DNA from: an uncultured Oscillospiraceae bacterium
GTDB lineage: Bacteria > Bacillota > Clostridia > Oscillospirales > Oscillospiraceae
Direction of reading: 5' to 3'
DNA length: 64,000 bases
Assembly: GCA_910588105.1 (NCBI GenBank)
Contig: CAJUQD010000004.1
Coordinates: 1 to 64,000, forward strand
Both the position numbers and the translations under genes were made by a program. A model generated the notes under the pieces. The model searched no databases. It saw only the letters and a list, made by a program, of their open reading frames with translations, and was not told the DNA's origin. Below are positions 8,919 through 17,766 of the stretch, piece after piece (position 1 is the first letter of the stretch; every line of letters begins with the position of its first letter).

Positions 8919-11384
8919 ATGCCAGAAATCATAAAAGTACGCGGGGCGCGGGTCCACAACCTGAAAAATATCGACGTGGATGTTCCCCTCAATCAGATCG
9001 TCGCCATCGCCGGGGTATCCGGTTCCGGGAAGTCCTCCCTGGCGCTGGGTGTTCTGTACGCCGAGGGGTCCCGGCGCTATCTGGAGGCCCTGTCCACCTA
9101 CACGAGAAGGCGGATGACCCAGGCCGCCAAGGCCCAGGTAGACGAGGTGCTCTATGTCCCCGCCGCCCTGGCCCTCCACCAGCGGCCCGGCGTCCCCGGA
9201 ATCCGTTCCACTTTTGGCACGGGAACGGAGCTTTTGAACAGCCTGCGGCTGATGTTCTCCCGGCTGGCCAGCCACCGCTGCCCCAACGGGCACTACGTTC
9301 CACCCACCCTGGCTGTGGCGGCGGAACAGCCGCTTTTCTGCCCAGAGTGCGGTGGATCGGTCCGGGCCCCGGGGGCGGAGGAGCTGGCTTTCAACAGCCA
9401 GGGGGCCTGCCCCACCTGCGGCGGCACCGGAATCGTGCGTACCGTGGACGAATCCACTTTAGTGCCCGACGAGTCCCTGTCCATCGACCAGGGAGCGGTG
9501 GCCCCATGGCAGACCCTGATGTGGTCGCTGATGAAGGACATCGCCCGGGAGATGGGGGTGCGGACTGACGTGCCCTTCCGGGAGCTGACGGCGGAGGAGC
9601 GGGAGATCGTCTTCCACGGTCCCGCCGTCAAGAAGAACATCATCTATCAGAACAAGACCAGCGGCGCGGCGGGGGATATGGATTTCACCTACTTCAATGC
9701 CACCTACACGGTGGAAAACGCCCTGTCCAAGGTGAAGGACGAGAAGGGTATGAAGCGGGTGGAGAAGTTTTTGAAGCAGGGCGTCTGCTCCGACTGCGGC
9801 GGCACCCGGCTGTCGGCGGCCGCGAGGGCGCCGAGGCTCCGGGGCATCTCCCTGGACCAGGCCTGTCAGATGCCCCTCTCCATGCTGATGGAGTGGGTGG
9901 CCGGGGTGCCCGCCTCCCTACCAGAGGAGATGCGTCCCATGGCGGAGAGCATCTGCCAATCCTTCCAGACTGTGGCCAAACGGCTGATGGACCTGGGACT
10001 GGGCTATCTGTCTTTGGACCGCGCCGCCTCCACCCTCTCCACCGGGGAGCGGCAGCGGATGCAGCTGGCCCGGGCGGTGCGCAACCGCACCACCGGAGTG
10101 CTCTATGTGCTGGACGAGCCTTCCATCGGCCTGCATCCCTCCAACATCGTGGGACTGACCGGCGTGATGCGCGATCTGGTGGCAGATGGGAACTCGGTGA
10201 TCCTGGTGGACCACGACACTCAGATCTTATCCCAGGCGGATTGGCTGATCGAGATGGGCCCCCAGGCGGGGGCCAACGGCGGGCAGGTGGTGGCCCAGGG
10301 GGCTATCCCGGAAATTGCCCAAAACAGGTCGTCCCAGATCGGCCCGTTCCTGGCCGGGACGGCGGATATCCATGTCAGGGACCGAGTCAGCGCCGGGGAG
10401 CTGTTCGCACTGGGCAGGATACACCTCGCCACTGCTGCCATCCACACGGTGAAGCCCTTGAAGGTGGATATTCCCAAGGGACGGCTGACAGTGGTGACAG
10501 GCGTGTCCGGCTCCGGCAAGACCACGCTGATTCTGGAGAGTTTGGTTCCCGGACTGGCAGCGTTATCCGATGGGACCACGCTGCCGGAGCACGTCCTGAA
10601 GCTGGAGGCGGAGGGTATCCGTCAGGTAAAGCTTATTGACGCCACCCCCATCGGCGTCAATGTCCGCTCCACAGTGGCCACTTATGCCAATGTCCATGAC
10701 GAGCTGCGGAAAATTTTCGCCAGGACCCCGGACGCAAAGGAGCTGGGGTTCAAGGCCGGGGATTTCTCCTATAATACCGGAAAGCTGCGCTGTCCGATGT
10801 GCGATGGCACGGGGACGATTGACCTGGATGTGCAGTTTTTGCCTGATGTGACCATCCCCTGCCCGGATTGCCGCGGTTCCCGGTATGGACGGGAGGCATA
10901 TCAGGTGAAGCGTGGAGACTGCTCTCTGCCGGAGCTGATGGCGATGAACGTCAACGCGGCCCTGGAGACCTGCAAAGATTTGAAATTAGTTTGCCAACGG
11001 CTGGAGGTGCTGAAGGACTTGGGCCTGGGGTATCTGACGCTGGGGGAGGAAACGCCAAGCCTGTCCGGCGGCGAGGCCCAGCGCCTGAAGCTGGCCAGCG
11101 AGATGGGGAAAAGCCAGTCAGATTCCGTCTTTGTCTTTGACGAGCCTACGATTGGACTGCACCCCCTGGATGTGCGGATCCTGTTGGGAGTGTTCCAGAC
11201 CCTGGTGGAGCATGGGGCCACGGTGGTGGTGATCGAGCATGACCTGGACGTGATCCGCAACGCCGATTACATCATCGACATGGGTCCCGGCGGCGGTGAG
11301 GCGGGCGGATGTGTGGTTGCGGCCGGGACACTGGAGGAGATTGCCGGCAGCCCCAACAGCGTGACCGGGCAATACCTGATATAA
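8919..11384 (+). CDS. UvrA-like ABC ATPase lacking the UvrB-binding region
   Basis: ATG 8919 is preceded by AAAGGAGG at a good distance and is preferred over the upstream GTG 8874. The 821-residue product has two ABC halves: Walker A GVSGSGKSS (about residue 31) and GVSGSGKTT (about 528), signatures LSTGERQRMQLARA and LSGGEAQRLKLASE, and Walker B VLDEPSIGLHP and VFDEPTIGLHP. Zinc motifs are CPECGG...CPTCGG (about 140-165) and CPMCDG...CPDCRG (about 625-655). The first zinc motif starts about 110 residues earlier than in canonical UvrA (940 residues), so the UvrB-binding domain seems absent. Such UvrA2/DrrC-type proteins are linked to DNA-intercalator tolerance rather than ordinary excision repair. 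The role here is inferred. Confidence 0.85.
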   Translation: MPEIIKVRGARVHNLKNIDVDVPLNQIVAIAGVSGSGKSSLALGVLYAEGSRRYLEALSTYTRRRMTQAAKAQVDEVLYVPAALALHQRPGVPGIRSTFGTGTELLNSLRLMFSRLASHRCPNGHYVPPTLAVAAEQPLFCPECGGSVRAPGAEELAFNSQGACPTCGGTGIVRTVDESTLVPDESLSIDQGAVAPWQTLMWSLMKDIAREMGVRTDVPFRELTAEEREIVFHGPAVKKNIIYQNKTSGAAGDMDFTYFNATYTVENALSKVKDEKGMKRVEKFLKQGVCSDCGGTRLSAAARAPRLRGISLDQACQMPLSMLMEWVAGVPASLPEEMRPMAESICQSFQTVAKRLMDLGLGYLSLDRAASTLSTGERQRMQLARAVRNRTTGVLYVLDEPSIGLHPSNIVGLTGVMRDLVADGNSVILVDHDTQILSQADWLIEMGPQAGANGGQVVAQGAIPEIAQNRSSQIGPFLAGTADIHVRDRVSAGELFALGRIHLATAAIHTVKPLKVDIPKGRLTVVTGVSGSGKTTLILESLVPGLAALSDGTTLPEHVLKLEAEGIRQVKLIDATPIGVNVRSTVATYANVHDELRKIFARTPDAKELGFKAGDFSYNTGKLRCPMCDGTGTIDLDVQFLPDVTIPCPDCRGSRYGREAYQVKRGDCSLPELMAMNVNAALETCKDLKLVCQRLEVLKDLGLGYLTLGEETPSLSGGEAQRLKLASEMGKSQSDSVFVFDEPTIGLHPLDVRILLGVFQTLVEHGATVVVIEHDLDVIRNADYIIDMGPGGGEAGGCVVAAGTLEEIAGSPNSVTGQYLI

Positions 11385-11551
11385 GCTGAAGTCCAGCCGG
11401 CACAAGTGGGGTGAGCGGTTTTCCTCTGTATTTTCCAAAATTATATAATATCCGTACCCTGTTTTGATTTGGTCCATATATCTGACCGATAGACTGTTTT
11501 GTGGCAGTTTATCCCTAAATTCTCAGCAATTCAAACGGATGGGAGGTTCAA

Positions 11552-11620
11552 ATGTATGGGACAAATAACAGGTACAAGCGAACAAAGTATTGTGCGGCCT
11601 CTATTCTGGTAGCGGAATAG
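11552..11620 (+). CDS. possible 22-residue leader peptide
   Basis: A short ORF (MYGTNNRYKRTKY...) is preceded by GGGAGG at 6 bases. Its last nine codons lie inside the left arm and loop of the hairpin at 11594-11627, the layout expected for ribosome-controlled attenuation. No resistance or other intact gene follows, only the broken integrase. It could be an orphan control region from a lost gene. The ORF is too short to prove by itself. Confidence 0.35.
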   Translation: MYGTNNRYKRTKYCAASILVAE

Positions 11621-11627
11621 AGGCTGC
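11594..11627 (+). terminator. attenuator-like hairpin
   Basis: Core arms GCCTCTATTC (11597-11606) and GAATAGAGGC (11615-11624) enclose an 8-nt loop and extend by three more pairs including one G-U. TTATTTT follows shortly after, with a longer T run near 11650. Confidence 0.5.
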
Positions 11628-11829
11628 GCTTATTTTCGACATTGTTCGTATTTTTTTGCGCGTTCAAAATACCAACTGAATTATTTGAAAAAATTTATTG
11701 ATCAGAGCAGTTGTATCTGATTTCAAAAGTACCTGAATCCTTGTGGCTTGAAACTTGCAAAAGGGAATCTGATGTGGTAAAATAAAATGCTATATCAGAT
11801 TTCTTTTCTTTTCCAGAAAAGGAGTCACT

Positions 11830-12544
11830 ATGTCAGAAAAACGCAGAGACAGTAAAGGTAGAGTTCTACGGAATGGGGAAAGCCAGCGTTCAGACGGGAA
11901 GTATATGTTCCGTTACACTGACGGCACAGGTGAACGGCATACCGTGTATAGCTGGAAGCTGGTAAGTACCGATAAGCTAAAGGAGGGGCAGCGTGACTCG
12001 CAGGCATTGCGGGATATGGAAAAACGTATATTGAAGGACCTTGATGACAGTATTAAGACCAGGGACGCTGAGCATACAACAGTGGATGATCTCTTTGATC
12101 AATTAATTTATGGATAGTCGCAAGGATTTGAGGGAGAGTTCCCGCTGCTACAATGATATATACAGGAAGCATATTAAGCCTGTAATTGGACATCGCCCAA
12201 TCGGCAGGGTAAAGCCCACAGAAATCCAAAACAACGGACAAGTCTACACACAATCCTTTATTTATGACACGATCCAGGGCATCACAACCTCCTACAACAA
12301 GGAAGAGTATGCAAAAGCGCTGGAAGAGAAACGTGAGCCGTGCTACCTTCCAAAGATTAGTGCTCATATCCTGCGGCATACGTTCTGTACACGCATGTAC
12401 GAACAGAATATCAATATTAAGGTTTTACAAGATGTTATGGGACATCGGAATATACGCACTATAATGGAGACTTACGCAAAGGCGTTCCGAGATAAAAAGG
12501 TTGAAGCAGTGATAGCGCTCAATGGGGCTTTTAAGATCTCGTAA
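11830..12544 (+). pseudogene. Tn916-type tyrosine integrase remnant
   Basis: The first reading frame (11830-12117) is the N-terminal arm-binding domain: RRDSKGRVLRNGESQRSDGK and VYSWKLVSTD are close to Tn916 integrase. The second (12110-12544) begins with a piece of the core-binding domain (YRKHIKPVIGHRPIGRVKP), then jumps to the end of the catalytic domain: HILRHTFCTRMYEQ, MGHRNIRTIM and the tyrosine in METYAKA. The intact protein is about 400 residues; here about 240 remain over two frames. The first catalytic arginine box is deleted, so it cannot be active. No excisionase or cargo genes are seen next to it. The 229 bases after it, up to smc, hold short inverted repeats but no gene. Confidence 0.9.
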
Positions 12545-12773
12545 TGCTTAAGCCGCATATCAGAGAGCAGCATTACATGGCACAAGTTCTCATAAAGAGT
12601 GCCCGCCGCACTGCTTGAAACCTTGTGTCCTTACTGCCCCAACGGTTTCCTGGTTTTTGTGGTGCAAAATGAAAGGGCAATCGGTTTTACACCACTTGTA
12701 TGAAAAATACGAAAACCGCGAAACCGTTGCGCTGCAACGCTTTGAGAAGATTTGAAAAGAAAGGGGTGGTTCT

Positions 12774-15700
12774 GTGTACCTAAAAGCATTGGAAATTCAA
12801 GGCTTCAAGTCCTTCCCGGACAAGACCGTGCTGGAGTTCGGCTCGGACATCACGGCGGTGGTGGGCCCCAACGGCTCGGGCAAGTCCAACATCTCCGACG
12901 CCATCCGCTGGGTGATGGGGGAGCAGTCCACCCGCACACTCCGGGGCAGCAAGATGGAGGACGTGATCTTCAACGGCACGGAAAAGCGCAAGGGGCTGGG
13001 TTTTGCCGAGGTCACCCTGGTGCTGGACAACACCGAGCGGATCTTCCAGATGGAGGAGACGGAGGTGGCGGTGACCCGCCGGTACTATCGGTCTGGGGAG
13101 AGCGAATACTATATCAACCGACGGGCCTGCCGGCTGAAGGACATCAACGAGATGTTCATGGACACTGGCCTGGGGCGGGAGGGCTACTCCATCATCGGCC
13201 AGGGGCGCATCGACGAGATCCTGTCCGTCAAGAGCGCTGACCGCCGGGAGGTCTTTGAGGAGGCGGCGGGCATCTCCCGCTTCCGCCACCGTAAGGAGGA
13301 GGCGGAGCGCAAGCTGGAGCGCACCGAGGAAAACCTGGTGCGCATCAACGACAAGATCGGCGAGCTGGAGCTCCAAGTGGAGCCGCTGCGGGCCCAGGCG
13401 GAAAAGACAAAGAAATACAATGTCCTCCGGGACGAGCTGAAGGGCCTGGAAATCTCCGTGTGGCTGGACCAGCTGGAGCGGCTGCGGGCCGCCGGGGTGA
13501 AACTGAAGGCGGATCTGGAGGGGGCCGTCCGCCAGCGGGACGAGGCCCGGGAGGCGGTGGAGCGGCTGTACGCCGAGAGCGGGGCGCTGGCCGAGCAGAT
13601 GCGGGACAAGGATATCGAGGCCGAGGAGCTGCGGGGAAGGCAGTCCGGCCTGGACGAGCAGGTTCACTCCTGCGAGAACAGCATCGCCCTGCTGAAGAAC
13701 GACGTGAAAAACAACAGCGAAAACGCCCAGCGCATCCGCCAGGAGCTGGAGCAGCAGGAGGGGCGGGCGGGCTCCATCGCCGCCCAGATCGAGGAGCGCC
13801 GGGGCCGCCTGGAGCAGATCGGGCGGGACATGGCCGCCTGCCAGGAGCGCATCGACGCCCTGGCGGACAGCGTGCGGGAGGTGCTGGGCTCGGCGGGCAC
13901 GCTGAATGAGGAGTTGGAGCGCCTCCAGGAGCGGGAGCGGCTGGAGACCGCCTCCGCCGGGGAGGCCAAGGAGCTGCTGTCCGCCCTGGCCGCCGCCGCC
14001 CAGGAGCTGTATGACCGGGAGGAGAAGCTGGGCCAGGAGCTCCAGGAGCAGGAGGACAGGGCCGCCCAGGCGCGGGAGGCGCTGGCCTCCACCCAAAAGG
14101 AACTGGACAAGGTAACTGAGGACAGGGACGCGGCCAAAAACGTCATCAGCGGCTACCAGATGCGCCTCCAGGCCCGCCAGCGCAGGCTGGACCAGGCCCA
14201 GGAGCGGCACCGCCGCCTGCAAATGGACGAGAACAATTTAAACTCCCGCATCAAAATGCTCGCCGAGATGGAAAAGCTGTACGAGGGCTATTCCAAGGCC
14301 GTCAAGCTGGTGATGGGGGAGGCCGAGCGGGGGGGGCTGCGGGGAGTCCGGGGCCCGGTGGCGGGGCTGCTCCACGTCCCCGACCAATACGCCGTGGCCA
14401 TTGAGATCGCCCTGGGCGGCGCCATGCAGAACCTGGTGACAGAGCGGGACGAGGACGGCAAAAACGCCATCGGCTACCTCAAGCGGAGGGACGGGGGCCG
14501 GTGTACCTTCCTGCCTATGAACACCATCCGGCCCGCCGACTTCCGGGACAGGGCGGTGGAAAGCGAGGACGGCTTTGTGGGCATGGGGGACGATCTGATC
14601 TCCTTCGCCCCGGAGTACGCCAATATTTTTTCCAACCTGCTGGGCCGGGTGGTGATCGCCCAAAACCTGGACAAGGCCATGGCCATGGCACGGAAGTTCG
14701 GCCACCGCTTCCGCATCGTCACCCTGGACGGGCAGGTGCTCAACGCCGGCGGCTCCATGACCGGCGGCTCGGTGTCCCGCTCGGCGGGCATTTTGAGCCG
14801 GGCCAACGAGCTGGAGCGGCTCAACCAGCAGAGGGACGGCCTGGCGGCGGATTTGAACGCCGCCGCCGGCGAGCTGGCAAAGGCCCAGCGGGAGCTGACC
14901 GCCGCCCAGTACGAGCTGGACGCCGCCGCCGGGCAGCTTCGGGAGGCGGAGGACGCGGTGCTGAAATACTCCGAGCGGGCGGACAGCGCCCAGGCTCAGC
15001 TGGCCGATATGGAGCTGCGCCGCCAGGCCCTGGCCGGGGAGCGGGCCCAGGTCCGCCGCCGTATGGAGGAGAATACGGACAATACCGCCCAGGCCAAGGC
15101 CCGCATCGGGGCGCTGGAGGGCTCCGCCGCCGCCCTCCGGGCGGAGGGGGAGGCCAAGGCCCAGGGCCGCACCGCCCTCCAGGACAGGGTGGCAAAGCTC
15201 AACGGGGAATCCGCCCAGCACAGCGCGCGGCTGGCCGGGCTGGAAGGAGAGCAGTCTGCCCTGGGGGAGAGCATCCGGGAGCTGGAGCGGCTGCGGGACG
15301 ACCTGTCCGGCGACACTGCCAGCCGCGCCGCCATGATCGGCCAGTTTGAGCAGCAGAACGACTACCTGGCCCGGCGCATCCGGGAGGAGGAGGAGCGCCT
15401 CCAGGGGCTGCGCGCCGCCAGCCTGGAGGGTACGGCGGCCATTCGGAGGCTGAACGACGAGAAGCTGGCCCTGGAGGGAAAGCGCAACCAGGCGGACCGG
15501 GAGGCCCGGGATAAGAACAACGAGCTGAACACCATGGAGCGTGAGGTGGCCTTCCTGGAGCAGAAGTCCGCCGCCTCCGCCATGGAGGAGAGCCAGATTC
15601 TGGACAAGCTGTGGGAGGGCTACCAGCTTTCCCACGAGGCGGCCCGCGCCCAGCGGGTGGAGCTGGAGTCGGTGCCGAAGGCCCAGCGGCGCATCGGGGA

Positions 15701-16343
15701 GCTGAAAAAGGCCATCTCCGCCCTGGGTAGCATCAACCCGGACGCGGTGGAGGAATTTATCCGGGTCAACGAGCGCTACACCTACTTCACCGGCCAGAGG
15801 GACGACGTGGCCAAGGCGAAAAAGGAGCTGGAGGACATCATCGCCCAGATCACCGGGGAGATGACGGAGATATTCAAGGAGCAGTTTGCCCTCATCGACC
15901 AGGAGTTCCGCCAGGCCTTCGCGGAGCTGTTCGGCGGTGGCAAGGCGGAACTGATCCTGGACGACCCGGAGGACGTGCTGGGCTGCGGCATTGAGATCAA
16001 GGCCCAGCCGCCGGGCAAGACCATCCAGCACATGAGTTCCCTGTCCGGCGGGGAGCGGGCGCTCATTGCCATCGCCTTGTATTTCGCTATTTTAAAGGTT
16101 CGGCCCACCCCCTTCTGCGTCATGGACGAGATTGAGGCGGCGCTGGACGAGTCCAACGTGGTGCGCTACGCCCGGTATATGCGCCGGATGAGCGGCAAGA
16201 CCCAGTTCATCGTCATCACCCACCGTCGGGGCACCATGGAGGAGGCGGACGTGCTCTACGGCGTCACCATGCAGGAGAAGGGGGTCAGCCGCATGCTGAC
16301 CATTAACTTAAATGATGTAGAAAAAGAGCTAAATATCAAATAG
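12774..16343 (+). CDS. smc: chromosome segregation protein SMC
   Basis: A GTG start is preceded by AAAGGGGTGG. The 1189-residue product has the complete SMC plan: Walker A GPNGSGKSN at residues 31-39, a long coiled coil, the hinge around residues 520-660 (RGVRGPVAGLLHV ... GGSMTGGSVSR), a second coiled coil, signature LSGGERALIAIAL near residue 1088 and Walker B FCVMDEIEAALDESN. It dimerises at the hinge and, with ScpA/ScpB, compacts and segregates the nucleoid. The last sixteen codons use A/T-ending codons far more than the rest. The final EKELNIK is found again downstream at 16452-16472. Usually rnc precedes smc; here integrase debris does. Confidence 0.97.
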   Translation: MYLKALEIQGFKSFPDKTVLEFGSDITAVVGPNGSGKSNISDAIRWVMGEQSTRTLRGSKMEDVIFNGTEKRKGLGFAEVTLVLDNTERIFQMEETEVAVTRRYYRSGESEYYINRRACRLKDINEMFMDTGLGREGYSIIGQGRIDEILSVKSADRREVFEEAAGISRFRHRKEEAERKLERTEENLVRINDKIGELELQVEPLRAQAEKTKKYNVLRDELKGLEISVWLDQLERLRAAGVKLKADLEGAVRQRDEAREAVERLYAESGALAEQMRDKDIEAEELRGRQSGLDEQVHSCENSIALLKNDVKNNSENAQRIRQELEQQEGRAGSIAAQIEERRGRLEQIGRDMAACQERIDALADSVREVLGSAGTLNEELERLQERERLETASAGEAKELLSALAAAAQELYDREEKLGQELQEQEDRAAQAREALASTQKELDKVTEDRDAAKNVISGYQMRLQARQRRLDQAQERHRRLQMDENNLNSRIKMLAEMEKLYEGYSKAVKLVMGEAERGGLRGVRGPVAGLLHVPDQYAVAIEIALGGAMQNLVTERDEDGKNAIGYLKRRDGGRCTFLPMNTIRPADFRDRAVESEDGFVGMGDDLISFAPEYANIFSNLLGRVVIAQNLDKAMAMARKFGHRFRIVTLDGQVLNAGGSMTGGSVSRSAGILSRANELERLNQQRDGLAADLNAAAGELAKAQRELTAAQYELDAAAGQLREAEDAVLKYSERADSAQAQLADMELRRQALAGERAQVRRRMEENTDNTAQAKARIGALEGSAAALRAEGEAKAQGRTALQDRVAKLNGESAQHSARLAGLEGEQSALGESIRELERLRDDLSGDTASRAAMIGQFEQQNDYLARRIREEEERLQGLRAASLEGTAAIRRLNDEKLALEGKRNQADREARDKNNELNTMEREVAFLEQKSAASAMEESQILDKLWEGYQLSHEAARAQRVELESVPKAQRRIGELKKAISALGSINPDAVEEFIRVNERYTYFTGQRDDVAKAKKELEDIIAQITGEMTEIFKEQFALIDQEFRQAFAELFGGGKAELILDDPEDVLGCGIEIKAQPPGKTIQHMSSLSGGERALIAIALYFAILKVRPTPFCVMDEIEAALDESNVVRYARYMRRMSGKTQFIVITHRRGTMEEADVLYGVTMQEKGVSRMLTINLNDVEKELNIK

Positions 16344-16394
16344 GATCCCCGGCAAAACGCCTTTTGTTTCGTTAGGGAGAGGAGGAGCAGCGAA

Positions 16395-16475
16395 ATGAGC
16401 GAGCTTTGGCGCTTGCGCCGGGGCGGGGGATATGAAGCCTGCCCCGGCGAGGAAAAGGAGCTGAACATCAAGTGA
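16395..16475 (+). CDS. 26-codon ORF ending in a copy of the SMC tail
   Basis: ATG 16395 has GGAGGAG at 8 bases. The peptide ends EEKELNIK; its last seven residues equal the C terminus of SMC, but four of the seven codons differ, all at third positions. Its stop lies exactly 132 bases (44 codons) after the smc stop and in the same frame. It overlaps the next gene's GTG. It could be a remnant of an insertion or duplication, or a coupling leader for the zinc-ribbon gene. Whether it is translated is unknown. Confidence 0.35.
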   Translation: MSELWRLRRGGGYEACPGEEKELNIK

Positions 16476-16795
16476 GCGTGGATTTGGAAAAGCGCTGCCC
16501 CAACTGTGGGGGCGGGATGAAGTTCGTCCGGCGGGAGGATGTTCAGCTGGGCAGGGCCGGGATCCTGAGCGGCGTGTGGCCCAATATCTGGGCAGGGGCG
16601 CTGGACGTGGAGCTGTGGGGCTGCCCCAGCTGCCGCAAGCTGGACTTTTACTGGAGCGGGGAGGATGGGGGGGACATAGCGGACTGGGACGGCGGGAACC
16701 GAATGGCCCAGGCGGCCTGCCCCGCCTGCGGCCTTATCCACGACCTGGACGACCCCAGGTGCCCTCGCTGCGGGGCGAAAAATCCAAAGATTTAA
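16472..16795 (+). CDS. zinc-ribbon protein
   Basis: A 107-residue protein starting with GTG inside GTGA, overlapping the short ORF before it. It carries three CxxC pairs: CPNCGG near residue 9, CPSCRK near 50 and a closing CPACG ... CPRCGAK, the end being a classic rubredoxin-like zinc ribbon. The middle part resembles small proteins that pair two zinc knuckles with a beta-rich domain. It lies between smc and ftsY and is probably cotranscribed. No specific function can be assigned. Confidence 0.75.
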   Translation: MSVDLEKRCPNCGGGMKFVRREDVQLGRAGILSGVWPNIWAGALDVELWGCPSCRKLDFYWSGEDGGDIADWDGGNRMAQAACPACGLIHDLDDPRCPRCGAKNPKI

Positions 16796-16816
16796 CAAAA
16801 TAAAGGGAGATTTCCA

Positions 16817-17683
16817 ATGGGCTTTTTTGATAAGATCAAAAAGATTGGCATATTCAACGGCTTTTCCGAGCTGACCGAGGACTTTTACGAGGAGCTGGAG
16901 GAATCCCTGGTGATGGCCGACCTGGGGGCGGAGACCACCATGGAGGCGGTGGACGAGTTGAGGGAGCGCTGCAAGGCCCGGGGCATCAAGGACACCGAGG
17001 GCGCCCGGCAATGTATGCGGGAGATCCTGGCGGAATATCTGGATCTGGGGGGCGCCTACGTGGACATGAGCGGCAAGCCGGCGGTGATTTTGTTCATCGG
17101 TGTCAACGGGGTGGGCAAGACCACCTCGATCGGCAAGCTGGCCGCCCACTGGAAGGGGGTGGGCCGGCGCGTGGTGCTGTGCGCGGGGGACACTTTCCGC
17201 GCCGCCGCCGCCGAGCAGCTCACCATCTGGGCGGACCGGGCGGGGGTGGATATCGTCAAGCAGCACGAGGGGGCCGACCCCGCCGCCGTGGTGTACGACG
17301 CGCTGTCCGCCGCCAAGGCCAGGAAGGCGGACGTGGTGCTGGTGGACACCGCCGGGCGGCTGCAAAACAAGGCAAACCTCATGAACGAGCTGAATAAAAT
17401 CTCCCGGGTAATCGACCGGGAGTGCCCCGACTCCAGCCGGGAGACCCTGCTGGTGCTGGACGCCACCACCGGCCAGAACGGCCTGATCCAGGCCAAGGAG
17501 TTTTCCAAGACGGCGGGTGTCACCGGCATTGTGCTCACCAAGCTGGACGGCACCGCCAAGGGCGGCATCGTCATTGCCATCGCCAAGGAATTGGGGGTGC
17601 CCGTGAAGTTCGCCGGGGTGGGGGAGGGCGTGGACGACCTCCAGCCCTTCGATGCGGAGGAGTTCACCCGGGCGCTGCTTTGA
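16817..17683 (+). CDS. ftsY: signal recognition particle receptor FtsY
   Basis: 288 residues, lacking the long acidic A domain of E. coli FtsY, as is common in Firmicutes. The helical N domain is followed by the GTPase: GVNGVGKTT (about residue 95), DTFRAAAAEQL, DTAGRLQNK, TKLDGTAKGG and the closing GVGEGVDDLQPF. With Ffh and the 4.5S RNA it delivers nascent membrane proteins to the translocon. Its position after smc is a conserved Firmicutes arrangement, interrupted here only by the short ORF and the zinc-ribbon gene. Confidence 0.97.
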   Translation: MGFFDKIKKIGIFNGFSELTEDFYEELEESLVMADLGAETTMEAVDELRERCKARGIKDTEGARQCMREILAEYLDLGGAYVDMSGKPAVILFIGVNGVGKTTSIGKLAAHWKGVGRRVVLCAGDTFRAAAAEQLTIWADRAGVDIVKQHEGADPAAVVYDALSAAKARKADVVLVDTAGRLQNKANLMNELNKISRVIDRECPDSSRETLLVLDATTGQNGLIQAKEFSKTAGVTGIVLTKLDGTAKGGIVIAIAKELGVPVKFAGVGEGVDDLQPFDAEEFTRALL

Positions 17684-17766
17684 CCGGCAGGAGACCCGGC
17701 ACGGCGAGGAAAAAGCGTGTAAGAAAAAGAAAATTTTGGGTAAAAAGGGCCCGTGGGAGCTGTGAA

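Larger units (their letters stand above)
11385..11829. other. AT-richer gap with a mobile-element flank
   Basis: This 445-base stretch has no long gene and is clearly lower in GC than the flanking core DNA. It holds a possible 22-codon leader peptide (11552-11620) and a 13-bp hairpin (11594-11627). It leads into the broken integrase. It looks like remaining flank of an integrated element. Confidence 0.55.

Noticed and set aside
12780..14222. 480-codon open frame opposite smc
   Set aside because: Same GC-codon artefact; Leu/Gly/Gln-rich with no motif.
14238..16031. 597-codon open frame opposite smc
   Set aside because: Shadow of the coiled coil of smc caused by GC-rich codons; no family pattern.
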